From assembly GCF_000820305.1 (NCBI RefSeq), contig NZ_CDBH01000061.1, forward strand, positions 68,797-132,796: DNA of 64,000 nucleotides, written 5' to 3'. Source of the DNA: Aeromonas dhakensis. Its GTDB lineage: Bacteria; Pseudomonadota; Gammaproteobacteria; Enterobacterales; Aeromonadaceae. Positions 28,659 to 37,870 of this stretch are shown here, piece by piece. Each line of letters begins with the position of its first letter. Position 1 is the first letter of the stretch. The position numbers were made by a program, and so were the translations under genes. Below the pieces are notes generated by a model. The model was not told where the DNA came from and did not search any database. It saw only the letters and a program-made list of their open reading frames with translations.

Positions 28659-29564
28659 TTATTTGCCCTGCCCTACCAGAAAATCTTCTGAGGGGGCGAA
28701 GAAGGCCGCGCCGGTCACCGCCCTGGTGAAGCGCAGCAGGTGATCGAAGTGACTGCCCTCCCCCTTGTACATGCTGGCCAGCATGGCGTTGAAGTGCAGC
28801 GGGGTGCGACAGCAGGAGATGAAGTAGAGCCCCTGCTCGGTCATGGTGCCCCATGGCATGCTCTGGCGCAGGATCTCCATGGACTCCCCTTTCGGCGTCT
28901 TGAGGTTGACCCGCTTGATGTGGGCGGTCAGCGGCTTGTCAGCCGACTCGTACTCGATGTTGTCGACCTTGGTGCGACCTATGATGTCTTCCTGCTCTTT
29001 TTGCGCCAGCTTCTCCCAGTCGCTCATGGCGTGGACCCAGCGCTGCACGTGGATGTAGGAGCCGCCGGCAAACTCGCCATCGGCCAGCAGCGCCACTTCG
29101 GCGCGGTGCTCATCCTGCGGGTTCTCGGTGCCGTCGACGAAACCGGTCAGATCGCGGCAGTCGAGGTTGCGAAAACCGCGCACCTCTTCCGCCAGCTCCA
29201 CCAGCCCGGCCAGCAGAGCCATGACGCGCTGACCGGCGTGGTGCAGCACATCCACCCGATCGGCGCGCAACTGCACGAACAGATCGAACGGGGTGTTAGG
29301 GGCCTCCTGACCGTTGGCGGATTGCGCCATGAAGCCGCGGAACTGGGGTGGACGGGCGGCAGGATAGAGGCCATCCCAGGCGTCGGCACCGACGGCCACC
29401 AGACCGCTGAAGCCGGCAGCGGGGAAATCGGCGGCCACCGCCTCCCACAGGGCCGGCAACCTGGCCAGACGGGCCACCAGCTCGGCGGCGTCACCGGTGC
29501 GGTTGAACATCAGATAGAGGGCGTGCAGATTGGGCTCTGCGCAGATCCCGGCTTGGGCTTTCAT
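28659..29564 (-). CDS. Dye-decolourising (DyP-type) heme peroxidase, YfeX-like
   Basis: A 301-residue heme peroxidase without a signal peptide, so cytoplasmic. The catalytic GFVDGTENP segment (GxxDG motif) lies near residue 140, and the proximal-histidine region and the WEKLAQKEQEDIIGRTKVDNIE block follow. The length and lack of Tat signal point to the class B/YfeX group and not to EfeB. Substrates are unknown; roles with porphyrins or peroxide are reported in the family. Its neighbour is an iron uptake operon, a suggestive but unproven link to heme or iron. Confidence 0.88.
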   Translation of the reverse strand: MKAQAGICAEPNLHALYLMFNRTGDAAELVARLARLPALWEAVAADFPAAGFSGLVAVGADAWDGLYPAARPPQFRGFMAQSANGQEAPNTPFDLFVQLRADRVDVLHHAGQRVMALLAGLVELAEEVRGFRNLDCRDLTGFVDGTENPQDEHRAEVALLADGEFAGGSYIHVQRWVHAMSDWEKLAQKEQEDIIGRTKVDNIEYESADKPLTAHIKRVNLKTPKGESMEILRQSMPWGTMTEQGLYFISCCRTPLHFNAMLASMYKGEGSHFDHLLRFTRAVTGAAFFAPSEDFLVGQGK

Positions 29565-29667
29565 ATATCTCTCCCCTGAACAGACATTGGCGATATGGGC
29601 AATTGGCGTTGCGCGATTATAAACCAGCGCGGTTCCAGTTCATTGATTTCACGACGATATCACGCGT

Positions 29668-30717
29668 TCAGGGTAAAGGGTCAAACAACACCAGGGCGTG
29701 AGGGGTCACCCTGACCCGCGCCCGCGCGCCCTCCAGCGGCTCGCCGATGCTCGCCTCCAGCCGCAACTCGCCGCTCTCGAACAGCACCCGGCAGTGGTGG
29801 CCTAAGAACTGCTGCTCCACCACCTTGAGCTCGCCATCCGCGGCGCTCTCCAGCAGCAACTGCTGGGGCCTGAGCATCAGTTGCAGCAACTCACCCACAG
29901 CCCGGCCGTGAGGCTCGCTGCCGCAGATGACCCCGAGCGCCGTGCGCACGCAGTGGCTGTCCACCACCTCGGCCGCCAGGTAGTTGACCCCGCCGAGAAA
30001 CTCCGCCACGAAGCGATTCTGCGGGCGACGATAGAGCTGCTCAGGCTGGCCCACCTGCTCGATGTGACCCGCGCGAAACAGCGCCAGCCGATCGGCGAAG
30101 GCAAAGGCCTCTTCCTTGCTGTGGCTGACGAAGATGGCGCCGATCCCCTGCTGCTTGAGCAGGGCGCGGATCTCAAGGATCAACTTCATTCGCACCTGGG
30201 TGTCGATGTTGGAGAAGGGCTCGTCCAGCAGCATCAGCCGCGGCTTGCACACCAGGGCGCGGGCGATGGCCACCCGCTGCTGCTGGCCGCCGGAGAGCTG
30301 GTGCGGATAGCGATCCCCCAGCCCCTGCAGATTGACCAGCGCCAGCGCTTCGTCCACCTGTTGCTGGCGGACACGGCGATCGAGCCGGGTCAGACCGAAA
30401 CCGACGTTGTCCGCCACCGTCAGGTGGGGGAAGAGGGCGTAATCCTGAAAGATCATGCCGATGTTGCGCGCCTCGGGCGGCACGCTGGCACCCGGCCCGT
30501 CGAGCAGGGTATCGCCGAGGCGAATCGTGCCCTCCGCCAGCGGCAGCAGGCCAGCGATGGCCTTGAGCAGCGTGGTCTTGCCGCAACCGCTGGCCCCCAG
30601 CAGGCAGACGATCTCGTTGTCGGCCACCGTCAGGGAGAGCTGTTCCAGCACATTGCGGCCGTTGTAACGGCAACTGACATTTTCAACCTGCAAACAGGAC
30701 AAGGCTGACTTCCTCAT
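29668..30717 (-). CDS. fbpC: Ferric iron ABC transporter ATP-binding protein (FbpC-like)
   Basis: A 349-residue ATPase of the iron/thiosulfate/polyamine class: Walker A GASGCGKTT, FQDYALFPHLTVADNVGFGL, signature LSGGQQQR, Walker B LMLLDEPFSNID and VSHSKEEAFAFADR, then a C-terminal regulatory beta domain (MLRPQQLLLES onwards). It follows the fbpB-type permease by 54 bases and completes a binding protein, permease and ATPase set. Confidence 0.9.
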   Translation of the reverse strand: MRKSALSCLQVENVSCRYNGRNVLEQLSLTVADNEIVCLLGASGCGKTTLLKAIAGLLPLAEGTIRLGDTLLDGPGASVPPEARNIGMIFQDYALFPHLTVADNVGFGLTRLDRRVRQQQVDEALALVNLQGLGDRYPHQLSGGQQQRVAIARALVCKPRLMLLDEPFSNIDTQVRMKLILEIRALLKQQGIGAIFVSHSKEEAFAFADRLALFRAGHIEQVGQPEQLYRRPQNRFVAEFLGGVNYLAAEVVDSHCVRTALGVICGSEPHGRAVGELLQLMLRPQQLLLESAADGELKVVEQQFLGHHCRVLFESGELRLEASIGEPLEGARARVRVTPHALVLFDPLP

Positions 30718-30771
30718 ATTCTTTTGAACCAGACCGACCGGCGGCCGGACAACATTCCAGGGTGGGCGGAC

Positions 30772-32397
30772 TCAGTGCCCCGCCCCATCCAGGTTGCGGT
30801 TGACCCAGATGAGCGGCAACAGCCCTACCAGCACGATGACGATGGCGCCGAGCGCGCCGCGCTCCAGCATCTCGTCCGACACGAACTGGTAGACGTGGGT
30901 AGCCAGGGTATCGAAGTTGAACGGCCGCAGCAGCAGGGCGGCAGGCAGCTCCTTCATGGATTCGATGAACACCAGCATGGCACCGGCAAACAGGCCGCGC
31001 CGCACCAGTGGCAGGTGCACCCGCCGCAGCATGGCGCCATCCCCCTGCCCCAGGGAGCGGGCCGCCATGTCGAGGCTGGGGGAGATCTTGCCCATGCTGC
31101 TCTCCACCGAGCCGATGGCGATGGCCACGAAACGCACCAGATAGCCGAACACGATGGCGGTGAGGGTGCCGGTCAGCAGCAACCCAGGCCCCTGACGCCC
31201 CAGCCACTCGGCCAGATCGTTGATGGCAAAGTCGAGGGCGGTGAGCGGCACCAGCACCCCGATGGCGAGCACGGTACCCGGCATGGCGTAACCCATGGCA
31301 GCGATGCGCAGGGGCAACAGGCTCTTGGGCCCGCCATCAAGGCGACGGCAGAAGCCGAGCAGCAGGGCGATGCCCATGGCCAGCAGGGCGGTCAGCGCCG
31401 AGATAGCCAAGCTGTTGCCGGCGAAGCGGACAAACTCCGGCGTCCACGACAATTCGAAGTAGCGCACCCCGTAGTCCAGCAAAATGACGAACGGCAGGCC
31501 GAAGCCGGCCAGCACCAGCCCCCAGCACCAGAGACCGGCCAGCCAGCGCCGCGCACCCTTGAGCGGGTAGCGCAGCGGCTGTTCGTGGCCCATGGACTTC
31601 TGGAACACCTGCTGCCGACTGCGGGAGCGGCGCTCCAACGCGATCAGCAGCACCACCGCCAGCAGCATCAGGCAGGAGAGCTTGGCGGCGGTGGCCAGAC
31701 TGCCGTAGCCAAGCCAGGTGTCGTAGACCGCCGTGGTCAGGGTGTTGATGGCAAAGAAGTGGACAGTGGCAAAGTCGGCCAATGTCTCCATCGCTACCAG
31801 TGATACCGCCACCATGATGGCCGGGCGCGCCAGCGGCAGGCTGAGGCGGCGAAAACTCTGCCAGGGGCTGCAACCCAGCAGACGGCTGGAGTGAATGAGG
31901 CTGACCGACTGCTCCAGAAAGGAGGCGCGGGTCAGCAGATAGACGTAGGGAAACAGTACCAGCGCCAGCACCCAGGCGGCGCCGCCAAGGGAGCGGATGG
32001 CCGGAAACCAGTAATCGGCCGGACTGCTCCAGCCAAACAGCTGGCGCAGCCCCGCCTGCAGCGGACCCGAGTAGTCGAGCAGATCCGTGTAGACGTAAGC
32101 CACTATGTAGGAGGGCATGGCCATGGGCAGCATCAGCGCCCACTGCAGGGCCCGCCGCCCCGGCACCTGACACATGGCCACCAGCCAGGCGGTCGGCACG
32201 CCGAACAGCAGGCTGAGCAGCACAACACCAACCACCAGCCCCAGGGTATTGGTCAGATAGTCGAACAGTACGGTATCGGCGAGGTGGCTAAACAGATCTC
32301 CGTCGGCCGAGAAGGCGGAGAAGACCAGGGCAAGCACCGGCAAGGCCAGCAGCAGGGCGCTGGCCCAGCTGCCGGTAATCCATCCAAAATTTTTCAT
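30772..32397 (-). CDS. fbpB: Ferric iron ABC transporter permease (FbpB-like, fused double permease)
   Basis: A 541-residue membrane protein with two permease halves of about six helices each. Each half has the ATPase-contact loop: SRLLGCSPWQSFRRLSLPLARPAI in the first and ARSLGQGDGAMLRRVHLPLVRRGL in the second. This is the FbpB architecture of periplasmic ferric ion uptake. It lies 39 bases after the binding-protein gene. Confidence 0.9.
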   Translation of the reverse strand: MKNFGWITGSWASALLLALPVLALVFSAFSADGDLFSHLADTVLFDYLTNTLGLVVGVVLLSLLFGVPTAWLVAMCQVPGRRALQWALMLPMAMPSYIVAYVYTDLLDYSGPLQAGLRQLFGWSSPADYWFPAIRSLGGAAWVLALVLFPYVYLLTRASFLEQSVSLIHSSRLLGCSPWQSFRRLSLPLARPAIMVAVSLVAMETLADFATVHFFAINTLTTAVYDTWLGYGSLATAAKLSCLMLLAVVLLIALERRSRSRQQVFQKSMGHEQPLRYPLKGARRWLAGLWCWGLVLAGFGLPFVILLDYGVRYFELSWTPEFVRFAGNSLAISALTALLAMGIALLLGFCRRLDGGPKSLLPLRIAAMGYAMPGTVLAIGVLVPLTALDFAINDLAEWLGRQGPGLLLTGTLTAIVFGYLVRFVAIAIGSVESSMGKISPSLDMAARSLGQGDGAMLRRVHLPLVRRGLFAGAMLVFIESMKELPAALLLRPFNFDTLATHVYQFVSDEMLERGALGAIVIVLVGLLPLIWVNRNLDGAGH

Positions 32398-32436
32398 GAG
32401 ACCACAGAGGTTGATGGGGCCGTTGGCCCCATCTGA

Positions 32437-33447
32437 TTACAAGTCGAATTTCACTTCATCCAGCAGCTGCAAGGCGTCCTTGCGGTGCTTGGCGTAATCG
32501 CTGACCGGCAGGGCGTCAGACTTGAAACTGCCCCAGGACTTGACCATGGCGGAAGGCTCGACCCCGGCCTTGACCGGATACTCGGCATTCACGTCCGCAT
32601 ACATGTGCTGGGCGGTGTCGCCGGCCAGAAACTCCATCAGCTTCTGGGCCTCGGCCTTGTTCTTGGCATATTTGGTCATGGCCACGCCGCTCACGTTGAC
32701 GTGGGCACCGCGATCCCCCTGGTTCGGGAAGTTGATGTAGACGGCATCGGCCCAGGATTTCTGCGCCGGATCCTTCAGCATGGCGCCCAGGTAGTAGCTG
32801 TTGCCGAGCGACAGGTCACAGATACCATCCTTGATCGCCTTGACCTGATCCCGGTCGTTGCCCTGCGGCTTGCGCGCCAGGTTGGCCTTGACCCCTTCCA
32901 GCCAGGTTTTAGCATCCGCCATGCCGTGATGAGCGATCATGGAGGAGACCAGCGCCACATTGTACTCATGCTTGCCGCTGCGGGTGCAGATTTTTCCTTT
33001 GAATTCAGGCTTGGCCAGATCTTCGTAGCTGATAGTGTCCAGCTTGCCGAGGCGATCCTTGCTGGAATAGATGGCGCGCACGCGGGTGGTCAGGGCGAAC
33101 CAGCGGTTGTCCGGATCGCGATAGATGGCGGGGATGTTCTCCTGCAGGATCTTGCTGTCCACCGGCTGCACCAGCCCCTTGTCCACCAGGTCGGTCAGCC
33201 GGCTGATGTCGACGGTCAGCATCAGATCCGCCGGGGAGAGCTTGCCTTCCCGCTCCAGACGCTCGTTCAGACCCTCTTTGGCGAACACCACGTTGACCTT
33301 GATGCCAGACTCTTTCTCGAACTGCTGGATGATGGGCTTGATCAGCTCATCCTGGCGGTTGGAGTAGACATTCACTTCCCCTGCTGCAAACGCCGACTGA
33401 GCCGCCAACGCAGAGAAAGCCAGTGCCAACATCTTCATTTTCATCAT
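32437..33447 (-). CDS. fbpA: Periplasmic ferric iron-binding protein (FbpA/FutA-type)
   Basis: A 336-residue binding protein with a Sec signal (about residues 1-22, ending SAFAAG). The mature start EVNVYSNRQDELIKPIIQQFEKESGIKVNVV and TRSGKHEYNVALVSSMIAHHG are typical of FbpA/FutA1 iron-binding proteins, which bind Fe3+ through tyrosines such as those in GNSYYLGAM. The start codon at 33447 has AAGGA upstream. It heads the operon, and a weak Fur-like sequence lies before it. Confidence 0.9.
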   Translation of the reverse strand: MMKMKMLALAFSALAAQSAFAAGEVNVYSNRQDELIKPIIQQFEKESGIKVNVVFAKEGLNERLEREGKLSPADLMLTVDISRLTDLVDKGLVQPVDSKILQENIPAIYRDPDNRWFALTTRVRAIYSSKDRLGKLDTISYEDLAKPEFKGKICTRSGKHEYNVALVSSMIAHHGMADAKTWLEGVKANLARKPQGNDRDQVKAIKDGICDLSLGNSYYLGAMLKDPAQKSWADAVYINFPNQGDRGAHVNVSGVAMTKYAKNKAEAQKLMEFLAGDTAQHMYADVNAEYPVKAGVEPSAMVKSWGSFKSDALPVSDYAKHRKDALQLLDEVKFDL

Positions 33448-33471
33448 CCATTCCTTGAGTTGCTATACCGA

Positions 33472-33490
33472 GTGAGAACCATTGCTGTTT
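33472..33490 (-). promoter_or_regulatory. Possible Fur-binding sequence before the iron operon
   Basis: GAGAACCATT at 33474-33483 resembles the GATAATCATT part of the Fur box and lies about 25 bases before fbpA. The match over 19 bases is partial. The context (iron uptake) is what makes it worth listing. Confidence 0.35.
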
Positions 33491-33650
33491 GCATTTTGCA
33501 TTGAGCTCGACAGCAGGATCAAGAAATCCTGACGTTGCGGGATCACATATTTAAACGCCGTTCAAACAAAGGGGCCGGATAGAATCCTATCCAGCCCCAC
33601 CATGGAGTCAATCAGCGACACCCCATCGACCACCAGCCCCGTCAGGGCCG

Positions 33651-33989
33651 TCAGAGCGCCTCGTCGTCGTTCTCGCCGGTCCGAATACGCACGGCCTGCA
33701 GCAGGTCGTAGACGAAGATCTTGCCGTCACCTATCTTGCCGGTGTAAGCGGCCTTGCAGATCGCCTCGATCACCCCTTCGACGTTGTCATCGGCGGTGGC
33801 GATCTCCAGCTTGACCTTGGGCAGGAAGTCGACCTGATACTCGGCTCCCCGGTATAATTCGGTGTGCCCCTTCTGGCGGCCAAACCCTTTGACCTCGGAC
33901 ACGGTCAGACCCTCGACCCCCAAGATGGCGACGGCCTCGCGCACGTCATCCAACTTGAAGGGTTTGATAATCGCAGTAATCAGCTTCAT
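33651..33989 (-). CDS. glnK: PII nitrogen regulatory protein (GlnK-like)
   Basis: A 112-residue signal-transduction protein that senses 2-oxoglutarate and ATP/ADP. The T-loop carries the uridylylation tyrosine Y51 in TELYRGAEY. KGFGRQKGH and TGKIGDGKIFVYDLLQAVRIRTGE are PII signatures. The start MKLITAIIKPFKLDDVREA and end DDEAL look more like GlnK than GlnB. No amtB is adjacent, so the partner transporter must be elsewhere and the GlnK assignment is not certain. Confidence 0.8.
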   Translation of the reverse strand: MKLITAIIKPFKLDDVREAVAILGVEGLTVSEVKGFGRQKGHTELYRGAEYQVDFLPKVKLEIATADDNVEGVIEAICKAAYTGKIGDGKIFVYDLLQAVRIRTGENDDEAL

Positions 33990-34190
33990 CTGGTTGCTCC
34001 CAATCCATGGTATGTCATGAATGGGGAATCAATTCTTGTGCCAAGTCTTTTTATTGTTTAATTTCAAAAAGATAGCATTTACGTCTGGAGCAGGACTCTC
34101 CCGACATCACCAAGGGAGCGCAGCTCGCCCCATTATGAGGCACCAAGCTGAACCAGCCAGCGCCGCTGCACCAAACAAGAGCACAGCAGT

Positions 34191-34607
34191 ATGTTAGTCA
34201 TCTCCAACAGCGTCACCCTGCCCTGGCATGAGCTGCAATTCCAGACCATGCGGGCACAGGGCAACGGCGGCCAGCACGTCAACAAGACCGACTCCGCCGT
34301 CTGGTTGCGCTTCGATTACCGCAGCTCCCCCAGCCTCACCCCGCTCTACAAGGAGGGGCTCGACAAGCTGAGCGACAGCCGGGTTCACGACGGCTTCATC
34401 CTGATCCGGGTCGAGACCCATCGCAGTCAGGACATGAATCGCAAGGAGGCGATGAACCGCCTGGTGGAGCTGCTGAAAAAAGCAGCCTGGCGCCCCAAGG
34501 CGCGCCACGCCACCAAGCCGACCCGCAGCTCCCAGCGCAAGCGGGTCGATGCCAAGAAGCGCAAGGGGGAGATCAAATCGACCCGCGGCAAGCCGGTCGT
34601 GGACTAG
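34191..34607 (+). CDS. arfB: Alternative ribosome-rescue factor ArfB (YaeJ)
   Basis: A 138-residue peptidyl-tRNA hydrolase that frees ribosomes stalled without a stop codon. The GGQ motif is at residues 26-28 (MRAQGNGGQHVNKTDSAVWLRF). The basic C-terminal tail (KPTRSSQRKRVDAKKRKGEIKSTRGKP) is the part that senses the empty mRNA channel. Full length, followed by ogt after 23 bases on the same strand. Confidence 0.95.
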   Translation: MLVISNSVTLPWHELQFQTMRAQGNGGQHVNKTDSAVWLRFDYRSSPSLTPLYKEGLDKLSDSRVHDGFILIRVETHRSQDMNRKEAMNRLVELLKKAAWRPKARHATKPTRSSQRKRVDAKKRKGEIKSTRGKPVVD

Positions 34608-34630
34608 GCCCGACACCCGAGGATGACAAC

Positions 34631-35125
34631 ATGCAATACAGTTTTTGCGACAGCGCCCACGGCCCCCTGCTCATCGCCATCGATCGGGACGGGCTGCGCT
34701 ACGTGGAGTTCGTGCGAGGCGAGCAACCGGTGACCCCGACCGACCAGTGGCTGCGGGACGACCTGGCGCTCGCCCCTTTCATCGAGCAGTTCGCTGCCTA
34801 CTTCGCCGGCCGGCTGCGCCGCTTCGATCTGCCGCTCGCCGCCCGGGGCACCCCTTTTCAGCAATCGGTATGGCGCGCCCTGGGCGACATTCCCTACGGT
34901 GAGACAGTCAGCTACCTCGAGATAGCCCAGGCCATCGGCAATCCCAAGGCGGTGCGGGCGGTGGGTGCCGCCAACGGCCGCAATCCGCTCAGCATCATAG
35001 TGCCCTGCCACCGGGTGATCGGCCGCAGCGGCGAGCTGACCGGTTATGCCGGCGGCATCCCCATCAAACGCTGGCTGCTGGCACTGGAGCAGCAGACTGC
35101 CGATCATTTTGTGCTGACCCCCTGA
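34631..35125 (+). CDS. ogt: Methylated-DNA--protein-cysteine methyltransferase
   Basis: Repairs O6-alkylguanine by transferring the alkyl group to its own cysteine. The 164-residue protein has the acceptor C126 in IVPCHRVI, the helix-turn-helix ETVSYLEIAQAIGNPKAVRAVGAANGRNPL and the N-terminal ribonuclease-like domain of the Ogt type. Immediately after its stop, in the same frame, lies a diverged second copy of its last 25 codons. Confidence 0.95.
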   Translation: MQYSFCDSAHGPLLIAIDRDGLRYVEFVRGEQPVTPTDQWLRDDLALAPFIEQFAAYFAGRLRRFDLPLAARGTPFQQSVWRALGDIPYGETVSYLEIAQAIGNPKAVRAVGAANGRNPLSIIVPCHRVIGRSGELTGYAGGIPIKRWLLALEQQTADHFVLTP

Positions 35126-35134
35126 GCCGCGGCT

Positions 35135-35209
35135 GGCATCCCGTTAGCAACCTGGTTGCCGGCGCTGGAACAGCAGACCGCAGACGACGTCGCGCTGCCT
35201 CCCTGAGCC
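35135..35209 (+). pseudogene. Diverged duplicate of the 3' end of ogt
   Basis: This 75-base stretch aligns without gaps to 35054-35128 at an offset of 81 bases; I count 54 identical positions. It decodes as GIPLATWLPALEQQTADDVALPP followed by TGA, against GIPIKRWLLALEQQTADHFVLTP and TGA in ogt. Many differences fall in third codon positions. It is in the ogt frame after the ogt stop. It looks like the tail of another ogt allele left by recombination. Confidence 0.85.
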
Positions 35210-35255
35210 ACTGACCAGCCAGCCCGCATTGCGTTTAGCAAAATGAACATAGTAT

Positions 35256-35403
35256 GAAGAATCGCCTCAGAAGGGCTTCAGACAGCCTCAGGCATCATAG
35301 CTTCACACTTGGATGGCATGGCTCATCCCTCATTCAAGTGGCACCCATGTGACGCTTCCAATCTGTCTTTTTCCCCCGCGCCTCCCTGAGGCGCTTTTTT
35401 TTT
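35256..35403 (+). ncRNA. Candidate small RNA between ogt and the nucleoside transporter
   Basis: No gene is seen in this spacer, yet it ends in a very strong plus-strand terminator: GCGCCTC (35378-35384), a CCT loop, GAGGCGC (35388-35394) and nine T residues. A possible promoter lies at TTGCGT (35229-35234) and TAGTAT (35250-35255), with a short 15-base spacing. A transcript of about 140 nucleotides would result. Alternatively, this is simply a distant terminator for arfB-ogt. Confidence 0.35.
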
Positions 35404-35419
35404 GCCGGCAGACGGGCGC

Positions 35420-35442
35420 AAAAAAGCCCGCCGAAGCGGGCT
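35420..35442 (-). terminator. Terminator of the nucleoside transporter gene
   Basis: On the minus strand GCCCGC/GCGGGC with a TTCG tetraloop is followed by TTTTTT, 32 bases after the stop codon. Confidence 0.85.
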
Positions 35443-35473
35443 CTGACCGGAAGGTGCTAACTTCTGGGGTCAA

Positions 35474-36670
35474 TCAGAGGGCGAGGAACAGGCCGGCCAG
35501 CGAGGCGCTCATCAGGTTCGCCAGCACCCCCGCCAGGATGGCGCGCATGCCGTAACGGGCGATGAAGGATTTGCGCTCGGGCACCATGGCACCCAGGCCG
35601 CCAATCAGGATCGCCATGGAGGAGATGTTGGCGAAACCGCACAGAGCGAAGGTGACGATGGCCTTGCTCGATTCGCTCAGGGTCTGGTCCTGCACCAGGG
35701 CGATGAAGGCAACGAACTCGTTCACCACTATCTTGGTGCCGATCAGGGCGCCGGCGGCCTGAGCCTGCTCCCAGGGGATGCCGATCAGCCAGGAGACGGG
35801 AGCGAACAGCCAGCCCAGGATGATCTGGAAGCTCAGCTCCAGCCCCACCAGGTCGCCGGCCCAGCCCAGCAGGCCGTTGAGCATGGCGATCACGCCGACG
35901 AAGGCCAGCAGGGTGGCCCCCACGGCGACCGCGATGTTGAGACCGGACATGGCACCATCGGCGGCCGCTTCAATCACGTTGGTGGCACGCGGGATCACCA
36001 CGTCCTGATGATGGTCCTCTTCTTCGGCGGCAGGCGGCACCAGGATCTTGGCCATGGCCAGACCGGCCGGCGCCGACATGAAGGCCGCCGCGATCAGGTA
36101 TTTCAGCTCGACCCCGATGCTGGCGTAACCCACCAGGGTACCGCCCGCCACGGAGGCTAGGCCGCAGCTCATCACCGCGAAGAACTGGGAGTCGGACATC
36201 TTGGAGAGATAGGGTTTGACCACCAGCGGCGCCTCCACCATGCCGACGAAGATGTTGGCGGTTGCAGAGAGGCTCTCGGCGCGGCCGGTGCCCAGCAGCT
36301 TCTGCAGGCCGCCGCCAAGCAGGGCGATCACTTTCGGCATCAGGCCGATGTGGTAGAGGATGGCGATCACCGCGGAGAAGAAGATGATGACCGGCAACAC
36401 GTTGAAGGCAAAAATGAAGCCCAGCTTGAACTTGGCCAGATCGCCGAACAGGAAGGCGATCCCCTCCTGACCGTAACCGATCACGCTGCTCACGCTCTCG
36501 CTCACCCCGTTCAGCACGTGCTGACCGGCGGGCAGCCAGAGCACCAGGCCGGCGAAGAGGATCTGCAGGCAGAGGGCCAGGCCCACTGTTCGCAACGGGA
36601 TACGACGACGATTATCAGAGCAGAGCGTGGCCAGGGCCAGGATGCTCAGGATGCCGAGCAGGGCAATCAT
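35474..36670 (-). CDS. Concentrative nucleoside transporter (NupC/CNT family)
   Basis: A 398-residue inner-membrane symporter. Family blocks are [91 protein letters not shown] and [23 protein letters not shown]. The ATG at 36670 has GGAG just upstream. It may be of the NupX/YeiM type, but the exact nucleoside preference cannot be read. A LacI-type palindrome lies about 90 bases upstream. Confidence 0.9.
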   Translation of the reverse strand: MIALLGILSILALATLCSDNRRRIPLRTVGLALCLQILFAGLVLWLPAGQHVLNGVSESVSSVIGYGQEGIAFLFGDLAKFKLGFIFAFNVLPVIIFFSAVIAILYHIGLMPKVIALLGGGLQKLLGTGRAESLSATANIFVGMVEAPLVVKPYLSKMSDSQFFAVMSCGLASVAGGTLVGYASIGVELKYLIAAAFMSAPAGLAMAKILVPPAAEEEDHHQDVVIPRATNVIEAAADGAMSGLNIAVAVGATLLAFVGVIAMLNGLLGWAGDLVGLELSFQIILGWLFAPVSWLIGIPWEQAQAAGALIGTKIVVNEFVAFIALVQDQTLSESSKAIVTFALCGFANISSMAILIGGLGAMVPERKSFIARYGMRAILAGVLANLMSASLAGLFLAL

Positions 36671-36762
36671 AGGGACTCCATCAGGTGGGGCAAAAGATGG
36701 GCGCGGATTCTGCTCTCCCAGCCTCGCCACTGCAAGTCCAGTTGGTTACAGCCCTGTTAGCA

Positions 36763-36772
36763 AAAACGTTTT
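36763..36772. promoter_or_regulatory. LacI-family-type palindrome before the nucleoside transporter
   Basis: AAAACGTTTT is a perfect ten-base palindrome with a central CG, as in LacI/PurR/CytR-family operators. It lies in the 182-base promoter region of the transporter. CytR or a relative is the natural candidate, but this is inferred. Confidence 0.4.
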
Positions 36773-36852
36773 CACGATACCGGTTGCGGCAACTGGCTGA
36801 TTTGGCTCGATTTTGGTATCAAGCGAAAGCCAGTGTTCTTATATGGAAACGA

Positions 36853-37809
36853 TTATTCCTCTGTACCGGACAATTTGCCACCGAGCCAGGGGGCCAGCCG
36901 CTGTTCCCAGTAGGGATGGGGGCCGAAACCCTCCTTGAGGAAATCGATGAACAGCCGGATCTTGGGATCCAGGTGCTCGCGCCTGGCATAGACGGCGTGC
37001 ACCGCCATCTTCTGGTTGGGTCGCCACTGGGGCAACAGCGGGATCAGCTGGCCGGTCTGCAACTCCTTGTCCAGCAGGTAGTTGGCCACGTAGGCGATGC
37101 CGAGCCCGGCCAGGGCGGCATCGCGCACCGCCTCCGCCAGATCCACCCGGTAGTTGCCGGCCACCTGCACCGTCTGGCGCTCCTTGCCCTGGCGAAACGA
37201 CCACTCGTGGTAGCGCCGCTCCCGGCTCTGGTAGGTGATGCAGTTGTGCTGGGCCAGATCCTTGGGATGGAGCGGGGTGCCGTGGCTCAAGAGATAGTCC
37301 GGCGAGGCCACCAGCACGAAGCCGATGTCCGCCAGCCGCTGCCCCACCAGGGCCTCGGGTTTGTCCTCGTAGGTGGTGATCCAGAGATCCAGCCCCTCAT
37401 CCACCAGATTGGTGCGGTGATCGAACAATGAGACTTCCAGCTCCAGCTCGGGGTAGCGATCCTGAAACGCCTTGAGGCGCGGGATCACGTGCAGCCGGCC
37501 GAAGGATTGACCGACCCCCAGATGGAGCACACCGCTCACCTTGCCGCGCCGCTCCGCCACCATGGAGTCCGCCTCCAGCGCCACCGCCACCAGGGCACGG
37601 CAGTGGCGGGCATACTCTTGGCCGAGTTCGGTGAGGGAGAAGCGGCGGGTGGTGCGCTGCACCAGCTGGGCGCCGAGTTCGGTCTCCAGCTGGGCCAGCT
37701 GCTTGCTGATGTGGGATTTGGAGACGCCGAGCCGCCGGGCGGCGGCAGAGATGCCCTGTTCACGGACCAGGGCATCGAAGATCACCATTTGGGGCAGACG
37801 TTGCAACAC
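36853..37809 (-). CDS. LysR-family transcriptional regulator
   Basis: A 318-residue LysR protein: helix-turn-helix ISAAARRLGVSKSHISKQLAQLETELGAQL near residues 19-48, then the effector domain (GVLHLGVGQSFGRLHVIPRL, LDLWITTYEDKPEALVGQRLADIGFVLVASP). The start is taken as GTG at 37809, because helix 1 (LQRLPQMVIFDALV) would otherwise be cut; ATG at 37788 is possible. It resembles the DsdC/GcvA/PecT group in having the ARR(L) helix. The target is unknown; it lies on the same strand as the nucleoside transporter. Confidence 0.88.
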   Translation of the reverse strand: MLQRLPQMVIFDALVREQGISAAARRLGVSKSHISKQLAQLETELGAQLVQRTTRRFSLTELGQEYARHCRALVAVALEADSMVAERRGKVSGVLHLGVGQSFGRLHVIPRLKAFQDRYPELELEVSLFDHRTNLVDEGLDLWITTYEDKPEALVGQRLADIGFVLVASPDYLLSHGTPLHPKDLAQHNCITYQSRERRYHEWSFRQGKERQTVQVAGNYRVDLAEAVRDAALAGLGIAYVANYLLDKELQTGQLIPLLPQWRPNQKMAVHAVYARREHLDPKIRLFIDFLKEGFGPHPYWEQRLAPWLGGKLSGTEE

Positions 37810-37870
37810 GGGATTACCAGACTGGAGAGCGGGCCCCCATTATTCCAGAGCGGCCCGCCGCGGGGTAGCG

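Noticed and set aside
34081-34190. Search for an amtB partner or extra gene between glnK and arfB
   Set aside because: The 201-base gap holds no start codon followed by a convincing frame; it is simply the divergent promoter region.
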